A stretch of DNA of 64,000 nt from Limonium bicolor (lineage: Eukaryota > Streptophyta > Magnoliopsida > Caryophyllales > Plumbaginaceae), in the NCBI GenBank assembly GCA_023374045.1, contig CM041778.1, forward strand, positions 369,308,831 to 369,372,830. The letters are read 5' to 3'. Below the pieces are notes generated by a model. It was not told where the DNA came from and searched no databases. It worked only from the letters and a program-made list of their open reading frames with translations. The position numbers and the translations under genes are program-made. This document shows, piece by piece, positions 21,886-31,958 of this stretch (positions are counted from its first letter, which is position 1; every line of letters starts with the position of its first letter).

Positions 21886-23638
21886 ATGGAGAGAACTAAG
21901 TCACTGTTACAGCCACCAACTTACGGTAATCTTATCACCGTGTTAAGTATCGATGGTGGTGGTGTAAGAGGGATTATTCCAGGCACTATCCTCGCTTTCC
22001 TAGAATCCGAGCTTCAGGTAAATTGTAATTACATAAGTAGCTGCTACTGCTCTACTTGATATTAATCATATACGTTCCTTTGCAGCAATTAATTTACCCT
22101 AACCCTAACCCTAACCCTACTACACAGAAACTTGACGGTGAAAACGCAAGACTAGCCGACTACTTCGACGTAATCTCAGGAACAAGTACAGGCGGACTCG
22201 TAACAGCAATGTTAACAGCACCAAACAAACAAGGACGACCAATATTCTCCGCAAAAGACATTAACGAATTCTACTTACAACACTGCCCCAAAATCTTCCC
22301 CCAACATTCATCATCCTTCGACCCATTCGGTTCCGCTACAAAACTCCTTAAATCCCTAGAAGGCCCAAAATACAGCGGCGAATACCTCCATAACCTCATC
22401 AAATCCAAACTCACCACCAATAAACTCAACAACACTTTAACAAACATAGTCATCCCCACTTTCGACATCAAACGACTACAACCAGTCATCTTCTCAACAT
22501 ACGAAGCAAAAACCAATCCATCACTCAACGCATACCTCTCCGACATATGTATATCAACTTCCGCCGCACCAACTTACCTCCCCGCACATCATTTCACCAC
22601 GACCACAACTGATCAAACCACCCGTGAATTCGACTTAATCGACGGTGGTGTCGCAGCGAATAATCCCGCTTTAATAGCGATAAGTGAAGTGACTAAAGAG
22701 ATTAATCGTGGAAGTTCCGATTTCTTCCCGATTAAACCAACGGATTATAGTCGGTTTCTGGTGTTATCATTAGGTACTGGTGCAGCTAAACAAGATGAAT
22801 GTTATAGTGCTGAACAAGCTGCTAAATGGGGTATATTAGGTTGGCTTAATTGTAATGGTTCAACACCATTAACTGATGTTTTCATGCAAGCTAGTAGTGA
22901 TATGGTTGATTTTCATCTCTCAACTGTTTTTCAAGCTTTACATTGTGAAGAGAATTATATTAGAATTCAAGATGATAGTTTAACTGGAACGACGTCGTCG
23001 ACTGATATATCGACTAAAGAGAATCTTGAGAGTTTGGTTGAAGTTGGGGAGAAGCTTCTTAAGAGAAATGTGGCGGGTGTTAATTTTGAGACTGGGGAGT
23101 TTGAGGCTATTAGTAAGCATACTAATGAAGATATTCTACGCAGGTATGTATATAACTTTTTTTTATTCAATTATATATAAGTATGCTAATTATAATTACT
23201 TAATTAGAGTTATGATATTAATAAATGGTTGTCTTGTTTTCCTGATGTTTAATCAGGTTCAGTGGCGGACCGAGAAGTTGAATCTTATGGGGTCCAAAAT
23301 TTTTTCGATAGTAATATATATTAAATTTAAAGGTGTATAAATGTGTGATCATAAATTTATTGAGTATTACAATCTCATATGTAGGACACATGTTTCTACC
23401 ACTAAATTATTATCAATTGTCAGTATTTACTTAATTTTATTTTATAAAAACTATACTTAAAAAAATATTTTTTTATCAGAAAAGCTATGGGGTCCGGGAC
23501 CCCGCGGGAACCCGCCTCGGTCCGCCCCTGATCAGGTTAGCTATGGTGTTGTCCAAGGAGAAACGGCTACGTAACATAAGATCACCACATGGGCATGCTA
23601 AAGATGGATCTGGGCTCATGATTATGAACACCATCTGA
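21886..23638 (+). CDS. Patatin-like phospholipase (lipid acyl hydrolase)
   Basis: Three exons: 21886-22017, 22086 (or 22128)-23143, 23536-23638, giving 430 or 416 residues, normal for plant patatin-like proteins. The enzyme hydrolyses acyl groups of galactolipids and phospholipids; patatins act in storage tissue, wounding and defence. The oxyanion motif DGGGVRG is at residues 23-29, the nucleophile motif GTSTGG has its Ser at 78 and the DGG motif its Asp at 230 (64 and 216 with the shorter form). No signal peptide is seen, suggesting a cytosolic protein. Exon 2 can start at either of two acceptors 42 nt apart; the second gives [20 protein letters not shown], the family pattern, while the first adds a Pro-Asn repeat. 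The last acceptor is one copy of a MITE target duplication. The C-terminus [16 protein letters not shown] fits the family. No stop or frameshift: probably functional. Confidence 0.93.
22093..22119 (+). repeat. Short telomere-like repeat (CCCTAA units) at the exon 2 border
   Basis: Four consecutive CCCTAA-type units lie between the two possible acceptors of patatin exon 2. If translated they give Pro-Asn repeats. As intron they give four CTAAC branch-point consensus copies and a C/T-rich tract. Confidence 0.85.
23260..23530. mobile_element. 271-bp hAT-type MITE in the patatin gene
   Basis: Terminal inverted repeats CAGTGGCGGACC and (complement of the right end) CAGGGGCGGACC bound the element. 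It is flanked by a perfect 8-bp duplication ATCAGGTT (23252-23259, 23531-23538), typical of hAT. The paralogous copy at 30892-30899 has a single ATCAGGTT and no insert, which proves the insertion. It has no coding capacity. The end at 55973 belongs to the same MITE type. Confidence 0.93.
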
Positions 23639-23869
23639 ACGCACTTCTTGAGATGAGATGTTTCTAGTGGAGAAGTTGTTGGGACAGAAGAGGATTGATA
23701 TTAATTGCTTTATTTCTACATGCATATAGTATTTTATTAAGAGTGTCTATAATTTCTTTGTATTATAAATTGAGTTTCGTTTAATGAGTTTATTCTCAAA
23801 TTATAGATGTTTGATATATTATAATTTGTAAAATATTCTAATGTAAGTCTGAATTCATGTTATAGTAAT

Positions 23870-23875
23870 AATAAA
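23870..23875 (+). terminator. Likely poly(A) signal of the patatin gene
   Basis: AATAAA 232 bp after the stop codon, followed by the small palindrome GGGCTTATTAAGCCC. Both are conserved in the duplicated copy near 31230. Confidence 0.5.
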
Positions 23876-24429
23876 GGGCTTATTAAGCCCATGTATCCCC
23901 GTTTTTACGACTCTTGTATAGTATTGAATCATTTTTAAAACATAATAATAAGATATATAATGAAGAAATTGTATGGATATCCGACCTCTAGTACTATAAT
24001 AAAAGGTAGTAAACTAAAGGAAAGGTAACACTAATGCTTGCAACTATCGTGGACCAAAACACCGTGTAGACCATGGCGGCAAAAGCTTTATTGTCTCCTC
24101 CTTCTTTTGTTTTCTTACACCGTAAGTTTCTCTTCTAATTCATCTTCTTCTTTTTTATTGGTGGGTTAGTTTCTCTTCCAATTCATCATCTTCTTTCTTA
24201 TTGGTGGGGTTAGTTTCTCTTCTTTCCCATTTTGAAGGGGTTAGTTTCTCTTTTGGTTTCGATTTTAGTTACATTTTTCTTCCTTCTTTGGCGGAGTATG
24301 TTTCTCTTTTGGTTTCGATTTTAGTTACATTTTTCTTCCTTCTTTGGTGGAGTATGTTTCTCTTTTGAAGTATGGTTTTGGGACGTGTTTATGATGATTG
24401 TGATGGTTCAACTTGTGAGGAAAAGAATC

Positions 24430-24830
24430 ACTTAATTGAACTCTCATGTGGCTGGTTATATGAGTTTGTTATAAGTGATGGATGGTTTCTGTTACAGAAT
24501 CGTTTGACAACTAAAGATAGATTGTTTGGCCTCAATTTGGCGACTCTAGCAGCCCTTTTATGCCCCTCTGTAAACGGGCAGCTGAGTCGGTTATCATCTA
24601 TTTTTTAGATGTCTTGAATCACGCAAGTTGTGGAAGGAGCTGCTAACTTGGTGGGGTGTTGACGGCTCTGTCGATTTTGAAGCAGAGACGAGCTTGACCT
24701 CCTGGTGTAATCTCCTTCAACAACATCGAACCAGGAAAGCATGGAGGGCCACCTTCAGTCTCGCAATGTATAATATCTGGAATACCAAGAATAAGTTTTG
24801 TTTGATGCAGTAGAGCTAAATTGGGCAAAG
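24430..24830 (+). pseudogene. LINE-C fragment: zf-RVT and C-terminal end
   Basis: Plus-strand frames with frameshifts give WFLLQNRLTTKDRLFGLNLA, a broken zf-RVT zinc module around 24555-24615, then RCLESRKLWKELLTWWGVDG and YNIWNTKNK. It is the 3' end of an L1-type ORF2, in opposite orientation to LINE-B beside it. There is no RT. Confidence 0.8.
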
Positions 24831-25190
24831 GTTACAAAACCCACTATAGAAACAGGCCCAAATAAAACAAGTAAATGAAATGTAAATAGGCCCAACTCTG
24901 TAAACATCCCATGTCAACTAAATTACCCTAGTTTTTTTGATAATTTGGGCTAGAAGCCATTTATTAATAAAGCCTGGAAGAACCAGGTGGATGGGTAAAG
25001 TTGGGCCTCATTAAAACCTTACTAGGCAAAACCCGGTGGGAAAAAGCCTAGCAAGGAAAAAGAGTGCCCACCACATCCAATTACAAGCCTAATCTCCAAC
25101 TACCGAAAATGTCAACAAGCAAATGAACTACACAATAAGTGCCAACTCGCACTAAAAGTCAACATTACAAGCACAAAACTCTTAAGCTAC

Positions 25191-25949
25191 TTATGAAATC
25201 AAATCCTTCAACGAAACAGCCCCGATGAAGGAACCACATGATAGTGGAAGATCCCTCCACCAAACCTTTGTCCAACTCCAGACTCCAAGTTTTATTAGCG
25301 TTGAAACATGCTGGCCATTAGGGGTTTCACTATGAAAGACAACATTATTTCGGTGCATCCAAATATGGTAGACTCCATAACACAATGTAGATTTCCATAC
25401 GCGTTTAACTTTCCTTGATAGAGCAAGATCAAACCAATCAACATAAATTTCTCCTGGTGTCAGTTTAAACACGAAGGGGATGCCCCACCATCTTAGAATG
25501 TCATCCCATAACCTTGCAATAACTGGGCAAAGAAATAAAACATGCTCAACTGACTCCATTGCTCTATTGCACCACGGACAGAAGCTTTGTCCCACGGGGA
25601 TTAGACTTCTCTCAAACAGAAGCTCCTTAGTTACTAAGCCTCTTGTAAATGTAAACCACAATACTACTTCAACTCTTGGCTCACACAAACCCCTCCACAT
25701 CATTCTGAGGTCAATGGTATTGGCCGAAACAGCTGGCGCACAGTATAATAGACTCAATGAATCAAAAACGTCTTTTGTAATGGAGAACTTACCTGTATGC
25801 TTCCATCGGCATTCATCTGCATCATGCATGGAGACGGGGCTGGCAGTCAACACATCACGCAGTTGCATTTCTAGCTCTGCCTCATAATCGAAAAGTTTGC
25901 GCCTCCATTGAAATCTCCACGACCATGAGCCATCCATCCATACTCCCAT
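25191..25949 (-). pseudogene. LINE-B zf-RVT C-terminal domain
   Basis: 252 codons open. WKHTGKFSITKDVFDSL leads into FCPWCNRAMESVEHVLFLCP, the zf-RVT zinc module, and then VYHIWMHRNNVVFH, the typical tail. It should be continuous with the RT frame upstream, but a stop and shift separate them near 25950-25970 (the RT frame ends LFQLSM). Confidence 0.88.
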
Positions 25950-25970
25950 GTCCGCAATAACCCGGTCACG

Positions 25971-27551
25971 CTACATGCTGAGCTGGAACAGGCGCGGGAA
26001 AGCGTCCCTGAGAGCACCGACTCGGCACCAAGAGTCATACCAAAAAAATGTATTCTGGCCATTACCAAGGCTAATGGTGAGTCGCTCCTGCATAATGGTT
26101 TGTATATGCGGGTTGCCTGAAGTGGCCTTTACGATGCATGCCCAGGGTCCAGTCTGAGTAGGACCGTTTTCATTGAGGTTCCCCACATGTAGACAATCCC
26201 GAATATTGTAGGCTGATTGGATGACTCGCTTCCATAGGGATGAGTGGCTACGCGCATAATTATAACGCCATTTTGTAAGAAAAGCTAAATTTTTAACTTG
26301 AAGGTCTGAGAATCCCAATCCACCCAACTCCTTTGGTCGCGCCATCCTAGACCATGCAACCGGGGTAAGGAACTTGCGCCGGTTCTTGCCCCAAAGGAAC
26401 TGACGTTGCAAGGATACAAGTTTTTTTCGTACCTTCAATGGGATCACAAAGAGACTTGCGTAATAGAGAGGTATGGATTCAAGTACCGACCGAATGAGAG
26501 TTGCCCGGCCCGCTTTTGACAAGCATGATGCTTTCCACATAGCTAGCTTTGACCCCACCTTACGAATAACTGGTTCCCATGTAGATAGCTTTCTTGTATT
26601 AGCTCCTAGAGGACATCCCAAATATGTGGTTGGAAGAGACCCCACTCGGCAGCCAAATATGCTTTCAATCATTTCCGATTCCTCTACGCTTGCATTAATA
26701 CAGAAGGCCATAGATTTCTCCATGTTTAGACGTAACCCACTCATCTCCGCAAAAAGGGGAAGGATTCTGTGAATTTGGATCAGCTCATTTCTCTTTACTT
26801 CACTAAAAATCATCACGTCGTCCGCAAATTGCGAATGGGTCACTCTTACTTGCTTTGACCCTATTTTTAATCCTGAGAACCTTTGCTTTTCGACTGCCCT
26901 TTGGATTAACCAATTTAAAACTTCAGCAATAATAACAAATAAGGATGGTGAGAGTGGGTCACCTTGTCGTAAGCCTCTTCCGGGAGAGAATGGCTTAGTA
27001 GGTGAGCCATTGACTAGGAGTGAAATCCTAGATGTTGTGACACATTCTTTCATCCATGTTCTCCATGTATCACCAAATCCCATGTGATCAAGCATCATGT
27101 CCAGAAATTCCCAAGAGACACAGTCATAGGCCTTCTTCAAGTCGATCTTCAATAACACTCCTTTTTTCTTTCTCTTTCTCAACCATGCTATAGTCTCATT
27201 TGCAATGAACGGGCCTTCCAGAATATTCCTCCCAATAACAAACCCCGATTGTGATTCACCTATGAGCTTTGGCAGCAGGGGTCTTAGGCGGTTACAAAGC
27301 AGTTTTGCAACCACCTTGTATATGCATCCAACCATACTTATTGGTCGAAAGTCTTCTAAGTTTGTTGCATCCGCCTTTTTTAGAATTAATGCTATCCATG
27401 TGGTGTTGATGCCTCGCTCCAGCTTGGAGGAAAGAAAGAACCTCCTTACGTCATTGCTAAAATCTGCCCCAATAATATGCCACATTTTCTTGATGAATTT
27501 CATATTGTAGCCATCAAACCCCGGGGCCTTGGAGCCCTTACATTGTGCCAC
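25971..27551 (-). pseudogene. LINE-B reverse transcriptase
   Basis: An uninterrupted frame of 526 codons covers the full RT: GSKAPGFDGYNMKFIKKMW, DFRPISMVGCIYKVVAKLL, LLKIDLKKAYDCVSW, GLRQGDPLSPSLFVIIAEVL, the catalytic box FADDVMIF, SLPTTYLGCPLGANTRK and the connection domain with ARPKELGGLGFSDL. All catalytic aspartates are present. It is separated from the endonuclease only by a break at about 27560-27645, so the element may have been active recently. It copies LINE RNA at nicked chromosomal DNA. Confidence 0.93.
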
Positions 27552-27641
27552 TGTTTGATTGATGTCCTGCTTAGAGGGGAACTGTTCTAATTGTCTAGCC
27601 TCATCAGCCGAAAGAGTGGGATGATTCCATCCCAGATAATT

Positions 27642-28772
27642 TCACCCCTCTATACAAATTTCTGTAGTAGCCAACCATGTGCTCCCTGATCGCCGTGGGG
27701 AATCAATCACCCCGCTTTCCGTTATTAGGCAAGAGATCATTTTCTTCCTTCGGTTGAGGGTGGCTCTCCTGTGAAAATAATTGGTATTGCCGTCAGCCTC
27801 GTTGAGGTACTTATCTCTAGACAGTTGCCTCCAGTAGATAGCATTCTCCCTCTCTGCTTTGTCTAACCTTCCCATTGCAGCCGCCCTTTCAAGCTCTATC
27901 TGTGGGTTACTACCTTCATCTTCAAGCCGTTGCCACCTTTCATAGATCATTATTGAGGTCATGAATTTTTTGTTCACTTCACCAAACACCTCCTTGTTCC
28001 ACTTCTTTATAGCCCTCTTCAAATGTTTTAGCTTACTCAGTGATGAGCCATACCGTAAGCTCTCCCATTCCTTCTTGATGAATTTTGCAAAACCTGGATG
28101 CTCGAGCCAAGGATCCATGGACCGAAAGGGTTTTGGGGCCCAGTTGACTTTCCCCATGTGTATTGATATGAGCCTGTGATCTGAGATTGACCAGGGGCTG
28201 GACTTGAGCCTGACGTCGGAAAATTGTGCCACCCACTCATGCGTAGCGAACACACGATCTAACCTGCTAAGAGAGTTGCCACTTCTCCATGTAAACATGG
28301 CGTCTTGTAGGTGGATTTCTATCAGCTGCATTTGATCTACCCAAATTTTGAAATCCCTCATACCCCGGGTACATTGGTTGACCATCGGTTTTCTCTCCGA
28401 GGGAGTAAGGATCTCATTAAAGTCTCCCATGTACACTGTTTGCACGGGCCAGCTAGGTTTAGCTTGCATCAGTTCTTCAAACATAATTTTTCTCTCTCTG
28501 GGATCACATGGAGCATATATTAATACTACTGCACAGGGTAATCCCACCTCCCGAAGCTTAGCATCAATCATCAGCCAACGTAGACCCTTTGTAATTCTGT
28601 TCACATCTATAATCTCCTCATCCCACAACAAAACTAGTCCTCCTGATCTCCCCTGGCTTGGCACCTCCTCCCAAGATAGGCCTGATTTCTTTTTTCCCCA
28701 AAAACTTGCAATATACCATGTTACTATTCCACTGCTATGTGTCTCGACCATGCCTAGTATCGAGAGTTTCAA
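27642..28772 (-). pseudogene. LINE-B endonuclease and linker
   Basis: 376 codons. It starts at the ILGMVETHSSGIV segment (the catalytic Glu region) and contains RSGGLVLLWDEEI, YAPCDPRERK, VYMGDFNEIL, SLSRLDRVFATHEW and SISDHRLI, as in the EEP-fold endonuclease of plant L1 elements. The linker to the RT has the usual KWNKEVFG and NTNYFHRRATLNRRKK motifs. The first catalytic residues (WNxRG) lie upstream around 28790-28850 in another frame (NPITTIW on the opposite strand overlaps), so an upstream frameshift is present. The frame ends at 27642, before RT. Confidence 0.87.
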
Positions 28773-28858
28773 GTTTCATACCTCCTCCCTCATTTTCCTT
28801 TGCTTTTCTTTTGACCTCATTCCTCTAACATTCTGGAACCCTATTACTACCATCTGGG

Positions 28859-29860
28859 CTAGATAGTAGAGTAGGCTTGTATCTGGTTTACGAGGTTTAC
28901 CTTTGTTTGGGTGGGGTCGGGCACTTTACAACCTAAATCTCTGAGTAGATCCAAACATTCATCAGCCTCTGCCTCTGCATCTATGATTTTCCCTTTGTCA
29001 TCACATGCATGACGTGCTGAAGTTGCAGTCGCTTGGTTCGTAGATAATTGCGCTGGACTGTTATGGAACAGTTCCACAAACAGGCTAATCTCTGCCTTAT
29101 CTCCCGACTTATTTTCTATAGGTGTTTGGAGTAGATGTCTGGAGGGGGAATCCTCTAATTGGTTTACAGACTTATCTTTTCTCTCTCCAGGTTGGAGCTT
29201 CGTAGGGGCTCCATGCAACTAAGGGATATTTCGGGGTCCACACCTATCTCTTCTTTTTCGACCGGTGACTGCATGTATTCTGCTGTGTCGGGAATAAACA
29301 ACCCTTCCTCTCCTCCGTCTTTTTCCACTAACGAGGCTTCCGCGTCAATTCCGTTTGCCTCGGAACTTGATCCAGCGTTTTTTATTCCTTCTTCGTTTTC
29401 ATGTCCCGGCTCTTGGCTCAAGGGAGCCAGATTTAATAATTCAATATTATTGGAAGTAGTCGCCAGACACAATGTTTGTGTTTGTTTGGTGATTTCCAAG
29501 TCTGCCTCCTCGGTTGATAAATTGTCACTGGGAGACACTTCCAATTTTTTATTATTTTCTGCCACACTCAATTGGGACTCCTCCGGCTCCTGCACGCCAC
29601 GCTCCAAAACATTAGGGAGTTGGACAGCAGTATTTGCCTGGTGACTTCGCTGCTTTTCCACGTCAATTCCAACACACTGGACTATGCTTTGCGTGCGCGG
29701 TCAATCATTTTGCCTCTAGTCAACTGGTGCTCTACTTCCACTATACTGAATGGGAAATTTGATCCATCTACTCTCACCAATATCTTCCAGTTTATCAGTT
29801 GAAGGGTCGTTGTTTCAATTTGAGTTCGGATCTCGGCATTTTCCACAAAGCAGCTACTAC
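28859..29860 (-). pseudogene. LINE-B ORF1 remnants
   Basis: Minus-strand frames at 29682-29860, 29164-29661 and 28859-29218. The first reads IRTQIETTTLQLINWKILVR and VEVEHQLTRGK, the end of the folded part of plant L1 ORF1. The rest is an acidic, Ser/Glu-rich linker typical of the ORF1 C-terminus. The N-terminal DUF4283 domain is missing, cut off at the Copia junction. Confidence 0.7.
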
Positions 29861-30782
29861 TACTATATATATACACGATTCACTATAGCCGAAAGTAGTA
29901 CTGTAATTACAAACACAATGAATACAATACACAGAGGAATATTCATCGACATCGATTTCAATCATCTTCTATGGTATCAGAGCTACTCCTGGGCAAGCTC
30001 TAAATCCCTTCCATGGCGACACCAATTAACAGCAACACATGTTCTCTCAATTCTTCCTTGTCCATTTCTTCTTCATCTACCTTCTCCTCATCATTCTCTC
30101 TTCCATCCTTGATCTCCACATCCTCACATTTTACCAAACTTACGTCTGAAAATTATCCAACATGGAAAAAACAGTTAGAACCTTATCTAAAAGGGCAAGG
30201 TCTCTTTGGGTGGATAGATGGTTTGAAACCAAAACCCATTTCTAGCACCCCTGATGAAATAGCTACTTGGGAGCAATATGACCAACTAATCATGTTTGTC
30301 CTTACCATCTCTATGACAGATCCTCTTGTTACCCAAATTATTGAGCTAGACACTTCCTTCAAAATCTGGAACTCCCTACAAAAAATGTTTCAAGCCCAGT
30401 CCAATGCTAAAATTATGCAGCTAAAGTGTCAGATGATGAATTATAGAAAGGGTGCAGAATCGGTTACTAAGTTTTTCAACAAACTCAAGGCATTTTCCTC
30501 ATCCTTAGCTGCTGCTGGTGCCCCTGTCAGTGACACTGACTTTATAGCTCACATGGTCACTAGCCTCGGCCCTGAGTTTGATTTAGTTGTGACTAATGTT
30601 ACAATGAGAACAGAGAGCATGACACCCTTTGATTTCTTCAGTCAGCTCCTAATCTATGAAGCCCATGTCAACAACAAAATGTTGTCATTCTTGAACAAAC
30701 CACACCAACTGTCACAGTGCCTCTACTACAACCCATGCTATCTCAACCACCAATAAACCCTAACCCAACACCACCACCATCT
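29860..30782 (+). mobile_element. Copia element 2, 5' fragment (LTR tail, PBS, gag)
   Basis: An LTR end (from about 29860 to 29971) is followed by the primer binding site TGGTATCAGAGC at 29972-29983 and the gag start at 30013. The element stops abruptly at 30783, where patatin-like sequence begins. No integrase, RT or 3' LTR is present. Confidence 0.87.
30013..30756 (+). CDS. Copia element 2 gag, N-terminal 247 residues
   Basis: A Ser-rich leader of about 40 residues, then LTSENYPTWKKQLEPYLKGQ, ATWEQYDQLIMFVLTISM, FKIWNSLQKMFQAQSNAKIM and DFIAHMVTSLGPEFDLVV, the Retrotran_gag_3/UBN2 core of plant Copia elements. It is open from the ATG. The frame ends at 30756 shortly after the core, and the zinc knuckle is not reached. 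The truncation at 30783 makes the element non-functional, though this domain alone is intact. Confidence 0.88.
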   Translation: MATPINSNTCSLNSSLSISSSSTFSSSFSLPSLISTSSHFTKLTSENYPTWKKQLEPYLKGQGLFGWIDGLKPKPISSTPDEIATWEQYDQLIMFVLTISMTDPLVTQIIELDTSFKIWNSLQKMFQAQSNAKIMQLKCQMMNYRKGAESVTKFFNKLKAFSSSLAAAGAPVSDTDFIAHMVTSLGPEFDLVVTNVTMRTESMTPFDFFSQLLIYEAHVNNKMLSFLNKPHQLSQCLYYNPCYLNHQ

Positions 30783-30895
30783 TCTACGGAGGTATATATA
30801 TATATATAACTTTTTATTATCCACAAGCTAATAATTACTTAATTAGAGTTATAATATTAATAAATGGTTGTCTTGTTTCTTGATGGTTTAATCAG

Positions 30896-30998
30896 GTTAG
30901 CTATGGTGTTGTCCAAGGAGAAACGGCTACGTAGCATAAGATCACCACATGGGCATGCTAAAGATGGATCTGGGCGCATGATTATGAACACCATCTGA
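30896..30998 (+). pseudogene. Patatin-like last exon, duplicate without upstream gene
   Basis: The same 103-bp length as the exon at 23536-23638, with acceptor ATCAG and the same stop. Coding starts [20 protein letters not shown]. Exons 1 and 2 are missing; Copia gag lies directly upstream. It marks the empty site of the hAT MITE. Confidence 0.9.
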
Positions 30999-31474
30999 AC
31001 GTACTACTTGAGATGTTTCTAGTGGAGAAGTTGTTGAGACAGAATGAGGATCGATAATAATTGTTTGATTTATACATGCATATAGTATTTTTTTAAAGAG
31101 TATCAAATTTCTTTGTATTATAAAGTGAGTTTCGTTTGATTTAGTTTATTCTCAAATTATAGGTGTTTGATATTTTATAATTTGTAAAATATTGTAATGT
31201 AAGTCTGAATTCATGTTATAGTAATAATAAAGGGCTTATTAAGCCCATGTATCCCCGTTTTTACAACTCTTGTATAGTATTGAATCATTTTAAAATATAA
31301 ATAATGAAGAAATTGTTCCGACCTCTAGTACTATAATAAAAGGGAGTGAACTAAAGAAAGCAACCACTAATGCTTGCAACCATCGTGGACCATAACACCG
31401 GTCACAATGTAGACCATGGCGGTAAAACCTCTATTGTCTCTCTCCCTCCCTTTACACCGTAAGTTTCTCTTCTA

Positions 31475-31862
31475 ATTAGGGGGCGTTTGTTTCGAGCGGG
31501 GGAAACGGAATGGAATCAGAAAATGGAATGAAGAGAAATTGAAAAGAATTCCCTTTGATTTTCCCGGTTGTTTGTTTGAGCTGGGGAATTAAATAAATAA
31601 TCGGTCAAAGCCGTGGTCAATGGTCAACGGCTGCCTGTCAACATTCACCGGTCACCGGTCAATGCTTTAGTCATCGGTCCATGGTCATATGTCACGGTCA
31701 ACATGTACTGAGGAAAGGGAATCTCATTCCTTATTAGAGGTGGGACTGGGGAATCAAGATAGAGGGTTTTGGGCCATTCCCTTTCTCTTTCGTGAAAATA
31801 GAAAAAACTAACAAAACAAACAGCAGGATTCCCTTTCCTGATTACCCCAAAACAAACGCCCC
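31475..31862. mobile_element. MITE with GGGGCGTTTGTTT inverted ends
   Basis: The left end TAGGGGGCGTTTGTTTC and the right end (complement) GGGGCGTTTGTTTTGGGG bound about 388 bp that are absent from the paralogous site near 24140. The flanks repeat TAAT, but the exact duplication length is ambiguous. The ends resemble Tourist/PIF-Harbinger MITEs. Many GGTCAA/GGTCAC repeats lie at 31605-31700. Noncoding. Confidence 0.78.
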
Positions 31863-31958
31863 TAATCTTTTCTTTCCCTTTTGGCGGGGTTAGTTTCTCT
31901 TTTGAAGTATGGTTTTGGGTTTTAGGGATGTGTTTATGATGATTGTGATGGTTCAACT

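Larger units (their letters stand above)
23139..24413 (+). repeat. Segmental duplication, copy 1 (patatin 3' end and flank)
   Basis: From the end of exon 2 to TGATGGTTCAACT this segment matches 30783-31958, apart from the hAT MITE here, a different MITE in the other copy and small indels. Homology includes exon 3, the poly(A) region and about 500 bp of 3' flank. Confidence 0.9.
24933..29860 (-). mobile_element. LINE-B, L1-type, nearly complete
   Basis: The minus strand holds ORF1 remnants (28859-29860), endonuclease (27642-28772), RT (25971-27551) and zf-RVT region (25191-25949). The 3' end has a TTTATTAATAAA-type signal and a short poly(A) at 24933-24939. The 5' end is cut near 29860, where a Copia LTR begins. 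No target duplication was found, so the 5' junction may be a rearrangement. Confidence 0.88.
30783..31958 (+). repeat. Segmental duplication, copy 2 (patatin 3' end and flank)
   Basis: It matches 23139-24413 from TCTACG-AGGTAT to TGATGGTTCAACT. It includes a patatin last exon equivalent and its 3' flank, lacks the hAT MITE, and gains another MITE at 31475-31862. Confidence 0.9.

Noticed and set aside
24073..24121. A short ATG frame (MAAKALLSPPSF) with a GTAAGT donor in the patatin 3' flank, also present in the duplicated copy (31416-31456)
   Set aside because: It looked like the first exon of a neighbouring gene. The two copies differ by 8 nt (49 vs 41), so the splice phase is not conserved, and no downstream exon is recognisable in either copy.
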